From positions 1 to 46,267 of the forward strand of contig JADHUT010000005.1 of the NCBI GenBank assembly GCA_016784385.1: 46,267 nt of DNA, in the 5' to 3' direction. The stretch is from Candidatus Microgenomates bacterium (GTDB lineage: Bacteria; Patescibacteriota; Microgenomatia; UBA8517). Of this stretch, positions 7,554-15,679 are shown one piece after another. A model generated the notes under the pieces. That model had not been told where the DNA came from and searched no databases. It worked only from the letters and a program-made list of their open reading frames with translations. Position 1 is the first letter of the stretch, and the number at the start of each line of letters is the position of its first letter. The position numbers and the translations under genes are program-made.

Positions 7554-8931
7554 AAACCAAAAAAAATACACACCAGTTATTGGGCTTGAAGTTCATATAG
7601 AACTATCAACTAAATCAAAAATGTTTTGCGGTTGCCCTGCTGATCACTTTGGTAAAAAACCAAATACTCAAACTTGCCCGGTTTGCTTGGGGCTTCCTGG
7701 AGCTTTGCCTGTACCAAATGAACTTGCTATACAAAACTGCGTTAAATTAGGACTTGCCTTAGACTGCAAAATCAACAAATGGAGTAATTTTGACAGAAAA
7801 CACTATTTCTATCCAGATCTTCCTAAGGGCTACCAAATAAGCCAGTATGAAGATCCATTTTGTTATGAAGGGCAATATTTGTTACCAAGCAATACCGACG
7901 GTAGAGACACAGAAAAAAGAATAGGGATAACAAGAGTTCATATGGAAGAGGATACTGCCAAATTGCAACACACCACACTGAATAACCCGTCTGGCGGTGA
8001 AAGCAAAAAAGTATCTTTGGTCGATTTTAATAGAAGCGGTGTTGCTTTAGTAGAACTTGTAACTGAGCCAGACTTTGAGCAAATTGAAGATGTATTAATT
8101 TTCGGAAAAGAACTTCAAACCATTGCTAGATACCTGGGTATTTCTGAAGCTGACATGGAAAAGGGTTCAATGAGACTGGAAGCAAACATCTCGCTTCGAG
8201 AAGAGTCCAGTGACAAAAAAACTCTTCCAAACTACAAAGTAGAACTTAAAAACATTAACTCATACCGCTTTCTAAAAAAAGCAATGCAATATGAGCTGGA
8301 AAGGCAAACCAAACTACTTTTGAAAGGTGAGGTTCCTAGTCAAGAAACAAGAGGTTGGGATGAAGCAAAATCAGTTACTTTTTCCCAAAGATCAAAAGAA
8401 ACTGCAAAAGATTACAGATATTTTCCAGATCCTGATATTCCACCAATTGAATTAACTGACGATCAAATCAAAAAAATTAAATCGCAAATTCCAGAATTAC
8501 CATCCCAAAAGGCCAAGAGGTATAAAAAAGAATTTGATTTTCCTAAAAACTACATAGAGATATTGGTCCAAGATAAACAAAAGTCCCAATACTTTGAAAC
8601 AGCCGCAGCGCTTAAACCGGAACTTGCAAAGCAAATTGCCAGCCTTATGGTTAACAAAAATTTGGACAAAGACTATCCAGAACCAGCAGGATTAATCAAA
8701 AAAATTGTGCAGTTAACAAAAGTTGATTATTCATCCACGGATGACACAACTAGTGCAATTGAAGAAGTAATCAAAAATAATCCTGATGTAGTCAAAAAAT
8801 ATGATGAAGGACAAGGATCAGTAGTTGGATATCTCATAGGCCAAACTCAAAAACTACTCAAAGGAAAAGGTGATCCGAAGAAAATTAGTGACATGTTAAT
8901 AAAAAAACTACAAAAATGGGGCGGAAAATAA
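7546..8931 (+). CDS. gatB: Asp/Glu-tRNA(Asn/Gln) amidotransferase subunit B
   Basis: 461 residues from the ATG at 7546, which overlaps the gatA stop by 8 bases; TTG 7522 and ATG 7528 are in frame upstream but family members begin close to the VIGLEVHIEL motif. The kinase-like core includes the zinc-site cysteines (MFCGCP, CPVCLGLPG), FDRKHYFYPDLPKGYQISQYE and LVELVTEPD; the C-terminal helical and YqeY-like tail (MVNKNL... then VVGYLIGQTQKLLKGKGDP) is complete. GatB activates the side chain of the misacylated tRNA with ATP and amidates it. Confidence 0.95.
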   Translation: MIKNQKKYTPVIGLEVHIELSTKSKMFCGCPADHFGKKPNTQTCPVCLGLPGALPVPNELAIQNCVKLGLALDCKINKWSNFDRKHYFYPDLPKGYQISQYEDPFCYEGQYLLPSNTDGRDTEKRIGITRVHMEEDTAKLQHTTLNNPSGGESKKVSLVDFNRSGVALVELVTEPDFEQIEDVLIFGKELQTIARYLGISEADMEKGSMRLEANISLREESSDKKTLPNYKVELKNINSYRFLKKAMQYELERQTKLLLKGEVPSQETRGWDEAKSVTFSQRSKETAKDYRYFPDPDIPPIELTDDQIKKIKSQIPELPSQKAKRYKKEFDFPKNYIEILVQDKQKSQYFETAAALKPELAKQIASLMVNKNLDKDYPEPAGLIKKIVQLTKVDYSSTDDTTSAIEEVIKNNPDVVKKYDEGQGSVVGYLIGQTQKLLKGKGDPKKISDMLIKKLQKWGGK

Positions 8932-9515
8932 TGGATACATTCGTGTCTAATGAGACTAGCGCTGGCAATAAGTATAGAGGTTTGCCTAGTAAACGTGCCT
9001 TGATGCTTAATAATCGAGAATTAAAAGAAAAATTAGCAAAAGATAGTGTTATGAAGGTCTCCTCAAGGCACGAACTAGAAAAACAGTTTAAGTCAATTGA
9101 AGTAAGCAAGGAACCTGCGGGGCTTTTATTTATAGACATAGACAACTTTAAAGAAGTTAACGATGAGTTTGGACACGGCGTTGGAGACAAAGTGTTGGAA
9201 CTTGTTGGAGAACGTATAATAAATCAAGTTTCAAAAGATATTTTAGTGGGTAGATGGGGAGGAGATGAAATCTTAGTTGTTTTTCCAAAACTTGAAGATG
9301 CATTAGTATTAGAAGAGAGAGCAAATGAGATAAGGAATACGATTAAAAGTAAACCTTTTAAGATGGGAGATGCTGTATTGTTGTCAAGGACGCTGAGTAT
9401 TGGTGCGGCCATAAAAGAAGCAGGAGAAACCACAAAAGATTGGTTAAAAAGAGCGGATGCTTCATTGTATGAAGCAAAAGAGACTGGACGAGACAAGGTT
9501 GTCATGGCAAAATAA
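8931..9515 (+). CDS. GGDEF-domain diguanylate cyclase without sensor domain
   Basis: 194 residues from the ATG that overlaps the gatB stop by one base; ATG 8916 would lie inside gatB. The catalytic half-site is GRWGGDEILVVFP (G110-I114, GGDEF read as GGDEI), preceded by LLFIDIDNFKEVNDEFGHGVGD with the metal-binding Asp. It ends in the ADASLYEAKETGRDKV motif of the family. The four residues at the usual RxxD inhibitory site read VSKD, so product inhibition through the I-site is probably absent. About 45 N-terminal residues form no known sensor. The family makes cyclic di-GMP. The tight position between gatB and dnaE suggests co-transcription, with no visible functional link. Confidence 0.88.
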   Translation: MDTFVSNETSAGNKYRGLPSKRALMLNNRELKEKLAKDSVMKVSSRHELEKQFKSIEVSKEPAGLLFIDIDNFKEVNDEFGHGVGDKVLELVGERIINQVSKDILVGRWGGDEILVVFPKLEDALVLEERANEIRNTIKSKPFKMGDAVLLSRTLSIGAAIKEAGETTKDWLKRADASLYEAKETGRDKVVMAK

Positions 9516-9521
9516 CCATTG

Positions 9522-12500
9522 ATGACTTCTTCTAAATTTACCCACCTTCATGTCCACACAGAATACTCCTTACTTGATGGTCTTTCTAACATAAAAAAGT
9601 TGTTTACTCATGTCAAAAATAATGATATGGACGCAGTTGCCATCACCGACCACGGTGCCATGTATGGAGCAGTTGATTTTTTCAAAGAAGGACAAAAATC
9701 AGGAATAAAACCAATTATTGGATTGGAAGCTTACACAACTGCTTCAATGGAGGAAAAAATTAAAGATAACTACCATTTGACTTTACTGGCTAAAAATTAC
9801 GAAGGATATGTTAATTTAATGAGATTGACTTCTATTGCAAACATGGATGGCTATTATTATCGCCCACGATTCACTAAAGAGATCTTAGAAAAACACAAAA
9901 AGGGAATAATTGTACTGTCAGGTTGTCCTGCTGCAGAAGTACCTCAATACTTAATTAATGGTGAGCTGAAAAAAGCCAAAAAAACTACCCAGTGGTTTCA
10001 AAGTGTGTTTGGTACTGATTACTACATGGAAATACAACGCCACGATTATTCAAATATTATTCCGACTATTTCAAATGAAGAATTGAAAGTTAATTTGCAA
10101 AGAGTTGCAGATAATTCAAAAATTGCTGAAGAAGGTGTAGTTAAACTAAGTCGAGAGTTGGGAATACCACTAGTAGCAACCAATGACGCCCACTATGTAG
10201 AAAAGAGAGATGCCCCTGCACAAGATGCGCTTGTGTGTATTGCTACTGGCAAAAATATTTCAGACATAAAAAGAATGCGCTATATTGATAATCCTGATTT
10301 TTACTTAAAAACTCCTTCTGAAATGGAAGAGCAATTTCCAGACTTTCCAGATGCCTTGGAAAATAGTGTAAAGATAGCCGACAAATGTATCGTAGAAATT
10401 CCACTTGGAAAGTGGTATTTTCCTAAATTTAAACTCCCTAAAGGTAAAACTGATGATGCAGCTTACTTGCGTGAGCTTGTGTATGATCGTATTGCTGACA
10501 GAGTTGGTAAATTAACCAAAGAAGTCAAAGAAAGGGTCGAATACGAGCTAGAAATAATTTGTGGTAAAGGATACGCCGCATATTTTCTAATTGTCATGGA
10601 TATCGTTGATTGGGCAGCTGAAAATGGAATAGTGACAAACACCAGAGGTTCAGCAGCAGGTTCTCTGGTTTCATTTGTGTTAGGAGTTACTACAGTGAAC
10701 CCACTGACATACAACCTGCCGTTTGAGAGGTTTTTAAATCCGTACAGACCATCTCCTCCAGATATTGACTTTGATATTTCTGACAACCGTCGAGAAGATG
10801 TAATTAACTACATGGCCAATAAGTATGGTGTAGAAAAAACTGCTCAAATTTGTACATTTGGTCGAATGCTGGCCCGCGGGGCAGTGCGCGACATGGCAAG
10901 AGTTTTGGGATATGAATATTCAATCGGAGACAAGATATCAAAGTTAATTCCACTTGGTGCTCAGGGCTTTCCAATGACAATACAAAAGGCATTAGATGAA
11001 ACACCTGAACTAAAGCAGTTGTATGACAACGATGCAGATACAAAAAAAATACTTGATTTGTCCCGGGAGGTCGAAGGGTCTGCGAGACACATTTCAGTTC
11101 ATGCTGCAGGACTTGTAATTTCTCCAGGAGAGATTACAAAGTTTACTCCTATTCAAAAAGAACCTAAGGGCAAAAAAACTATCACTCAGTACGAAATGCA
11201 TGCTTGTGAAGATGTTGGCCTTATTAAGTTTGACATACTTGGAATTCGAAACCTGGCAATTTTGGGGTCTGCTATTCAAATTATTAAAGACAGAAGAGGT
11301 AAAACCATAACTCTCCACAACATACCAATAGATGGTAGTAAACATGAGTCTGCAAGAAAAACTTTTGAAATGCTCTCAAGGGGTGAAACTATGGGAACTT
11401 TTCAAATGGGAGGCTCTGGCATGACAAAGTTTTTAAAAGAGCTAAAGCCTGAGCGTGTTGAGGATATTATGGCAATGCTAGCTCTCTACCGCCCAGGCCC
11501 TATTACGGTGATACCTGAATACATTGCAAGAAAAAACAACCCAAAGCTGGTCAAATACTTGGACCCTAGAATGGAGAAATATTTAGATAAAAGCTATGGC
11601 CTTATTGTTTACCAGGACGATTTACTCTTTAGTGCAATTGATCTGGCAGGTTATTCCTGGGAAGAAGCTGATAAATTTAGAAAAGCGGTTGGAAAAAAGA
11701 TTCCTGAGGAAATGGCAGCACAAAAGGAAAAATTTCAAGCTGGAATTGTAGAAAATGGACAAACTAAAAAGTTTGCTGAAGATTTATGGCTTCTTTTTGA
11801 ACCATTCCAATCGTATGGATTTAATAAAGCCCATGCCGCTGCCTATGGAATGGTTGCATACTACACCTCATATCTTAAAGCCAACTACCCCGTAGAGTAC
11901 ATGACAGCACTCCTAACAGCTGAAAGTAATGATTCAGACAAGATAAGCCTGGCTATTAATGAGTGCAGGAAAATGAATATTAAAGTACTTCCCCCTGATA
12001 TAAACCAAAGTGATACTGACTTTACAATAGTAGATGACAAAGATTCTCTAGATAATATGGCTATAAGATTTGGGATATCAGCCATAAAACATGTTGGAGA
12101 AGCTGCAATTGAGGCAATTTTAGAAGCTAGAGAAAAGGAAAATTTTTCAAGTTTAATAGACCTTCTGACCAGATCTGATGGAAGAAGAGTTAATAAAAAA
12201 GTATTAGAAAGCCTAATTAAAGTAGGAGCTCTTTCTGAATTTGGGAAAAGATCACAGTTGCTATCCTCTTTGGACGATTTTAGAGCCAAGATAGTCAAAC
12301 CCAAACACGATAACGGACAAGAGGGGTTATTTTCAGCAGATGTAAATAAAAAAACATCCGGCTTTGTCAGTGACAGTGCACTACTAGACACTACCTTACC
12401 TGAATTTAGTAAAGAGGAACTTGAAAACTTGGAAAGAGAACTACTTGGATTTAGTTTAACTGCAAGACCCTTAGGGGAACTTCTGGGTGATTTAATCTTT

Positions 12501-12992
12501 GAAGCCACCCACAACGTTTCAGATCTTGATCCAGAGTCAAAAAAGAATCAAGTTGTAAAAATTGCAGGGGTAATTAAAGAGGTGAGACAAATTACAACCA
12601 AAAAGAGTGGTGCTGAAATGGCTTTTGTCAAAATTGAAGATCCAACAGGAATAGTAGACCTAGTAGTTTTTCCTAAAATCTATGAAAGCACAAAAGAAGC
12701 ATGGGTGGAAGGAAAACCACTGCTTGTTGAGGGAAAACTAGACAGTCGTGAAGAACAAGTAAATATTTTGGTTGAAAGTATCCAAACAGAGGTGCAAAAA
12801 CAAGCCACAATTAAAATTCCCAAAGAAGTAACACCAGATCAACTAAAAATGCTCAGAGCCGTCTTTGAAGAAAACCCAGGAGACAAAGAAGTAATGTTGT
12901 TTTTTGAAAAAAACAAAAAAAGAGTGAAACCAAAGATGAAGATTAATTGGAGCGAGACCTTGAGTTTACAAATTAAAGATATATTAGATTAA
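9522..12992 (+). CDS. dnaE: DNA polymerase III alpha subunit
   Basis: About 1156 residues, typical for DnaE. An N-terminal PHP domain (THLHVHTEYSLLDG, then AITDHGAMYGAVDF) precedes the polymerase core with the catalytic pair in PDIDFDIS (D414, D416) and a third Asp near 571 (IKFDILGIRNL). The thumb/finger regions include SARHISVHAAGLVI and MALYRPGP. A helix-hairpin-helix region (VNKKVLESLIKVGALSEFG) and an OB fold (VKIAGVIKEVRQI, then VDLVVFPKIYE) complete the C-terminus. It is the replicative polymerase. The start is the ATG at 9522, 6 bases after the GGDEF gene; a TTG directly precedes it. Confidence 0.97.
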   Translation: MTSSKFTHLHVHTEYSLLDGLSNIKKLFTHVKNNDMDAVAITDHGAMYGAVDFFKEGQKSGIKPIIGLEAYTTASMEEKIKDNYHLTLLAKNYEGYVNLMRLTSIANMDGYYYRPRFTKEILEKHKKGIIVLSGCPAAEVPQYLINGELKKAKKTTQWFQSVFGTDYYMEIQRHDYSNIIPTISNEELKVNLQRVADNSKIAEEGVVKLSRELGIPLVATNDAHYVEKRDAPAQDALVCIATGKNISDIKRMRYIDNPDFYLKTPSEMEEQFPDFPDALENSVKIADKCIVEIPLGKWYFPKFKLPKGKTDDAAYLRELVYDRIADRVGKLTKEVKERVEYELEIICGKGYAAYFLIVMDIVDWAAENGIVTNTRGSAAGSLVSFVLGVTTVNPLTYNLPFERFLNPYRPSPPDIDFDISDNRREDVINYMANKYGVEKTAQICTFGRMLARGAVRDMARVLGYEYSIGDKISKLIPLGAQGFPMTIQKALDETPELKQLYDNDADTKKILDLSREVEGSARHISVHAAGLVISPGEITKFTPIQKEPKGKKTITQYEMHACEDVGLIKFDILGIRNLAILGSAIQIIKDRRGKTITLHNIPIDGSKHESARKTFEMLSRGETMGTFQMGGSGMTKFLKELKPERVEDIMAMLALYRPGPITVIPEYIARKNNPKLVKYLDPRMEKYLDKSYGLIVYQDDLLFSAIDLAGYSWEEADKFRKAVGKKIPEEMAAQKEKFQAGIVENGQTKKFAEDLWLLFEPFQSYGFNKAHAAAYGMVAYYTSYLKANYPVEYMTALLTAESNDSDKISLAINECRKMNIKVLPPDINQSDTDFTIVDDKDSLDNMAIRFGISAIKHVGEAAIEAILEAREKENFSSLIDLLTRSDGRRVNKKVLESLIKVGALSEFGKRSQLLSSLDDFRAKIVKPKHDNGQEGLFSADVNKKTSGFVSDSALLDTTLPEFSKEELENLERELLGFSLTARPLGELLGDLIFEATHNVSDLDPESKKNQVVKIAGVIKEVRQITTKKSGAEMAFVKIEDPTGIVDLVVFPKIYESTKEAWVEGKPLLVEGKLDSREEQVNILVESIQTEVQKQATIKIPKEVTPDQLKMLRAVFEENPGDKEVMLFFEKNKKRVKPKMKINWSETLSLQIKDILD

Positions 12993-13008
12993 AAAATAAT
13001 TTTCCAGC

Positions 13009-13037
13009 TTGAGGGTGGTTTGTTCTTCGTATATAAT
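13009..13037 (+). promoter_or_regulatory. Promoter of rplS
   Basis: TTGAGG (13009-13014), a 17-base spacer, then TATAAT (13032-13037). The -10 ends 8 bases before the rplS ATG, so the transcript should start within a few bases of the codon. Confidence 0.7.
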
Positions 13038-13045
13038 ACCCTTCT

Positions 13046-13495
13046 ATGGCATTAACAATTAAACATAAGCAAACCTTAAGCTCTGGAGAGCAAAAAGACG
13101 TTGAGTTTGGTGTAGGAGATAGAATCAGAGTATACCAAAAAATAAAAGAAGGGGATAAAACTCGTGTTGCCTTCTTTGAAGGGATGGTGTTGGGTATCAA
13201 AGGAATTGGCGAGAGAAAAAACTTTTTGGTCAGAAGAATTGGTGAAGCAAGAATTGGTATAGAGAGAATTTTCCCAATTTCCTCACCTACCATTACTGAA
13301 GTTAAAGTCATCAAAAAAGGAACAAAAGGAGCAAGACGTGCAAAACTCTACTACACAAGAGAAAAATCACCTCGTGAAATCGAAGCAATTTATACAAGAA
13401 ACAAAAGAAGAGAGGAAGCACAAACTAAAAAGGTTATAAAAAAGAAAAAGACTAAAATTGTCAAAAAATCTTCAAAAACATCAATTAAAAAATGA
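13046..13495 (+). CDS. rplS: Ribosomal protein L19 with basic tail
   Basis: 149 residues. The core shows L19 features: FGVGDRIRVYQKIKEGDKTRVAFFEGMVLGIKG, a FLVRRIGEARIGIERIFPISSP block, and KGARRAKLYYTR. Beyond about residue 115 the protein carries a Lys-rich tail (KKVIKKKKTKIVKKSSK) not present in standard 115-120-residue L19. L19 sits at the 30S-50S interface. The stop overlaps the next gene in an ATGA arrangement, and a good promoter lies just upstream. Confidence 0.94.
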   Translation: MALTIKHKQTLSSGEQKDVEFGVGDRIRVYQKIKEGDKTRVAFFEGMVLGIKGIGERKNFLVRRIGEARIGIERIFPISSPTITEVKVIKKGTKGARRAKLYYTREKSPREIEAIYTRNKRREEAQTKKVIKKKKTKIVKKSSKTSIKK

Positions 13496-13830
13496 CCAAG
13501 TTAGAGGCAGGACATGATTTTTCTCAATTTAATGGTAAGAAGTATGTTTTAGAAAAGGGACACATAGAAACACAACAGAAGGATCCTAAGATAGATTTAG
13601 AACACCATACCCATATAGCTGTGAGAATAGGTGTTACTGAATTCTTTGTGGATTCTCAAGGCTACAGACTTCCTTTTGTAGATGCTGCGGGAGAAATTAT
13701 TGTGCAAGATGGAAAAATTGGATTTGGGATAGGAACAACCACCTGCAAAATTAGAACAGATGAGGCTGAAGCCATCAAAAAAGTTAACTCTGTGGCAAAG
13801 GAGTTATTTGGTGAGGATAAAGTATTCTAA
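13492..13830 (+). CDS. Hypothetical protein coupled to rplS
   Basis: 112 residues, not recognised. It starts within the rplS stop (ATGA overlap), which implies translational coupling. The sequence is soluble and mixed alpha/beta: a His-rich stretch (LEHHTHIAVRIGVTEFFV), a Gly-rich turn (GKIGFGIGTTTCKIRT) and a C-terminal helix (AEAIKKVNSVAKELFGED). No catalytic motif or membrane segment is apparent. The position between rplS and ruvC gives no firm functional hint. Confidence 0.7.
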   Translation: MTKLEAGHDFSQFNGKKYVLEKGHIETQQKDPKIDLEHHTHIAVRIGVTEFFVDSQGYRLPFVDAAGEIIVQDGKIGFGIGTTTCKIRTDEAEAIKKVNSVAKELFGEDKVF

Positions 13831-13852
13831 TCTTCTGCTATACTCTTTCTAG

Positions 13853-14365
13853 ATGCTTATTTTAGGAATTGACCCCGGTACAGCTACAACTGGTTTTGGG
13901 TTTATAAACATAGTCAAAGGCAAACCTGTTAGTCGTGGTTGGGGTTTAATTGAAACAAATAAAGAAAATAAAACTGAAGTAAGGTTAGAAAGAATTCACA
14001 AAGAAACCCTTAAACTTCTTAAAATCCACAAGCCCGATATATTTGCTATAGAAAAAGTTTTTTTTGCAACTAACGCCAAAACTGCAATTGCGGTAGGGCA
14101 AGCTATTGGTGTCATGCTCTTGGCAGCTTCAAAGACTGGTATTACTGTATTTGAATACGCCCCTGGTACTATTAAAAAAATGGTTACAGGCTCAGGTAGA
14201 GCCAGTAAAAAAGAAGTTCAAGTTGCAGTCAGAAAAATCATGGGAAACCATGTAAAAAGCAAAAAACACAAAAAAACTCATTTTGACAATGCAGCAGACG
14301 CGTTGGCAGTTGCACTAACTCATGCCAGAAAAGAAGGACTTATAAAAGGAGGTGAGGAAAAATGA
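13853..14365 (+). CDS. ruvC: Holliday junction resolvase RuvC
   Basis: 170 residues, the normal length. The retroviral-integrase-like fold is marked by LGIDPGTATTGFG (Asp7), IFAIEKVFF (Glu67) and HFDNAADALAVALTHA near the end (Asp149, with Asn146 at a position often Asp or His). VGQAIGVMLLAA and EYAPGTIKKMVTGSGRASKKEV are also family-typical. RuvC cuts Holliday junctions with RuvAB; those partners are not in the window. TATACT (13839-13844) ends 8 bases before the ATG. The stop overlaps the next gene by 4 bases. Confidence 0.96.
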   Translation: MLILGIDPGTATTGFGFINIVKGKPVSRGWGLIETNKENKTEVRLERIHKETLKLLKIHKPDIFAIEKVFFATNAKTAIAVGQAIGVMLLAASKTGITVFEYAPGTIKKMVTGSGRASKKEVQVAVRKIMGNHVKSKKHKKTHFDNAADALAVALTHARKEGLIKGGEEK

Positions 14366-14634
14366 CTGATGAAAAGAAAAGACCCTTGGGGTTTAAAATT
14401 GGAAAAGTATCCCACTATTACGACAAAATCAGCGTTGCAATAGTTGAACTAACTTCCGGCTTAGCAGTAGGAGACAAAGTTAAATTTGAAAGAGGAGGAG
14501 AGGATATGTTTGAGCAAAAAATAGATTCCATCCAAATCGAGCACAAAAAGGTGGATTCAGCAAGCAGTGGTGATGTGGTAGGATTAAAAGTTAATGAAAC
14601 GCTCAAAGAAGGCACGGAAGTCTACAAAGTCTAG
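14362..14634 (+). CDS. EF-Tu domain 2-like small protein
   Basis: 90 residues forming one beta-barrel domain like domain 2 of translational GTPases: a GKVSHYYDKISVAIVELTSGLAVGDKVKFERGG start, then IDSIQIEHKKVDSASSGDVVGLKVNETLKEGTEVYKV. Proteins of this type are commonly annotated translation elongation factor-like; a role in binding RNA or the ribosome is inferred only from the fold. It starts in the ruvC stop codon (ATGA overlap) and itself overlaps the next gene by about 41 bases. Confidence 0.8.
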   Translation: MTDEKKRPLGFKIGKVSHYYDKISVAIVELTSGLAVGDKVKFERGGEDMFEQKIDSIQIEHKKVDSASSGDVVGLKVNETLKEGTEVYKV

Positions 14635-15055
14635 GGGGCAAGTTAGTTGGAAACTGGCACCCGACATCAAGAAACGCTCTCATGAGCTTATTTCTCAGTT
14701 TGGTTTAGACTGGATTAGATTTGAGAGAATATTTTTTTACCGCTCCATAGACTCAAAAGCTAAAGCATATGCAAGAACCTGGGGACTTCCCAGGCTTTGG
14801 CAAAGAAGCCTCAAAGTAGAACCTTCCTATATGATTGAAGTTTTAGCAGAACATTTTGACAAATTGGATGAAATGGAACAAGACAAAATAATTTTGCATG
14901 AGCTGAGCCATATCCCAAAAACATTTTCAGGTGCTCTCCTGCCCCATACAAGACACACTAAGGGTAGTTTCCATGACAAGTTGGATATACTCCTTAAGGA
15001 CTATCACAAACAAAAAGGAAAGAAGAGGTTTAGTATGTTTAAGATAAATTTATGA
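14594..15055 (+). CDS. Putative metallopeptidase (HELSH motif)
   Basis: 153 residues. After a very basic N-terminus (KRSKKARKSTKSRG) comes a globular part with a zinc-binding KIILHELSHIPKTF motif (His102, Glu103, His106) and downstream histidines (PHTRHTKGSFHDKLD) that could give the third ligand. It resembles the putative phage metallopeptidase family. The N-terminal 14 codons overlap the preceding gene in another frame, so the true start may be later, although no ATG lies nearer the domain. It ends with an ATGA overlap into the HolA-like gene. Confidence 0.75.
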   Translation: MKRSKKARKSTKSRGQVSWKLAPDIKKRSHELISQFGLDWIRFERIFFYRSIDSKAKAYARTWGLPRLWQRSLKVEPSYMIEVLAEHFDKLDEMEQDKIILHELSHIPKTFSGALLPHTRHTKGSFHDKLDILLKDYHKQKGKKRFSMFKINL

Positions 15056-15663
15056 AAATAATAGTACTGCACGGTGATGACACTAAAAGGAGCTATGCGC
15101 GTTTGTCAAAGTTTATTGAGGTGGCAAAAAAAAGAAAATGGGAAATAGTTAACGACAAAGTAGAAGAGACACCATCTCTTTTTGGAACAGAAAAGTTAAT
15201 AATACTCAGAAAATATCAAATATTAGGAAAGCCCGAGTTAAAATTAACAGAAAAAATTCCAGGAACACTAGTTATATACCATGACAAAAATATACCAGTT
15301 ACATTTTTAAAAACTCTCCCCAAGACCACAAAAACAGAAAAATTTGAACTTCCAAAACTTCTTTGGAATTTTCTTGATAACTTAGAAATAAAACAGTTTC
15401 AAAAGGTGGTTGAAACAGAACCAGTTGAAATGGTGTTTGCAATGATTGCAAGAAGGTTTAGAGATTTATATTGGGCAAAGGTAGGAGACCCAAAAATGAG
15501 CCCGTGGCAGCTATCTAAATTAAAAAGACAAGCTGAAAAGTATACAGAAAGACAACTGAAGGAAATAATTGCTGATTTATCTAAAATTGATGTTGATGCC
15601 AAAACTGGAAAAGCTACTCTGAAAGACTCTCTTGACTTACTATTTATGAAAAGGCTAAGCTAA
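15052..15663 (+). CDS. holA: HolA-like DNA polymerase III delta subunit, reduced
   Basis: 203 residues against about 340 in standard HolA. The N-terminus has the HGDDTKRSYARLSKF start seen where delta proteins have LxGxDxxL. The C-terminal half matches the delta collar region: MVFAMIARRFRDLYWAK, then SPWQLSKLKRQAEKYTERQLKEIIADLSKIDVDAKTGKATLKDSLDLLF. The middle lid domain appears shortened. Delta opens the sliding clamp during clamp loading. The assignment rests on this pattern and is moderately secure. Confidence 0.7.
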   Translation: MKIIVLHGDDTKRSYARLSKFIEVAKKRKWEIVNDKVEETPSLFGTEKLIILRKYQILGKPELKLTEKIPGTLVIYHDKNIPVTFLKTLPKTTKTEKFELPKLLWNFLDNLEIKQFQKVVETEPVEMVFAMIARRFRDLYWAKVGDPKMSPWQLSKLKRQAEKYTERQLKEIIADLSKIDVDAKTGKATLKDSLDLLFMKRLS

Positions 15664-15679
15664 TATTCACTTATAATAT

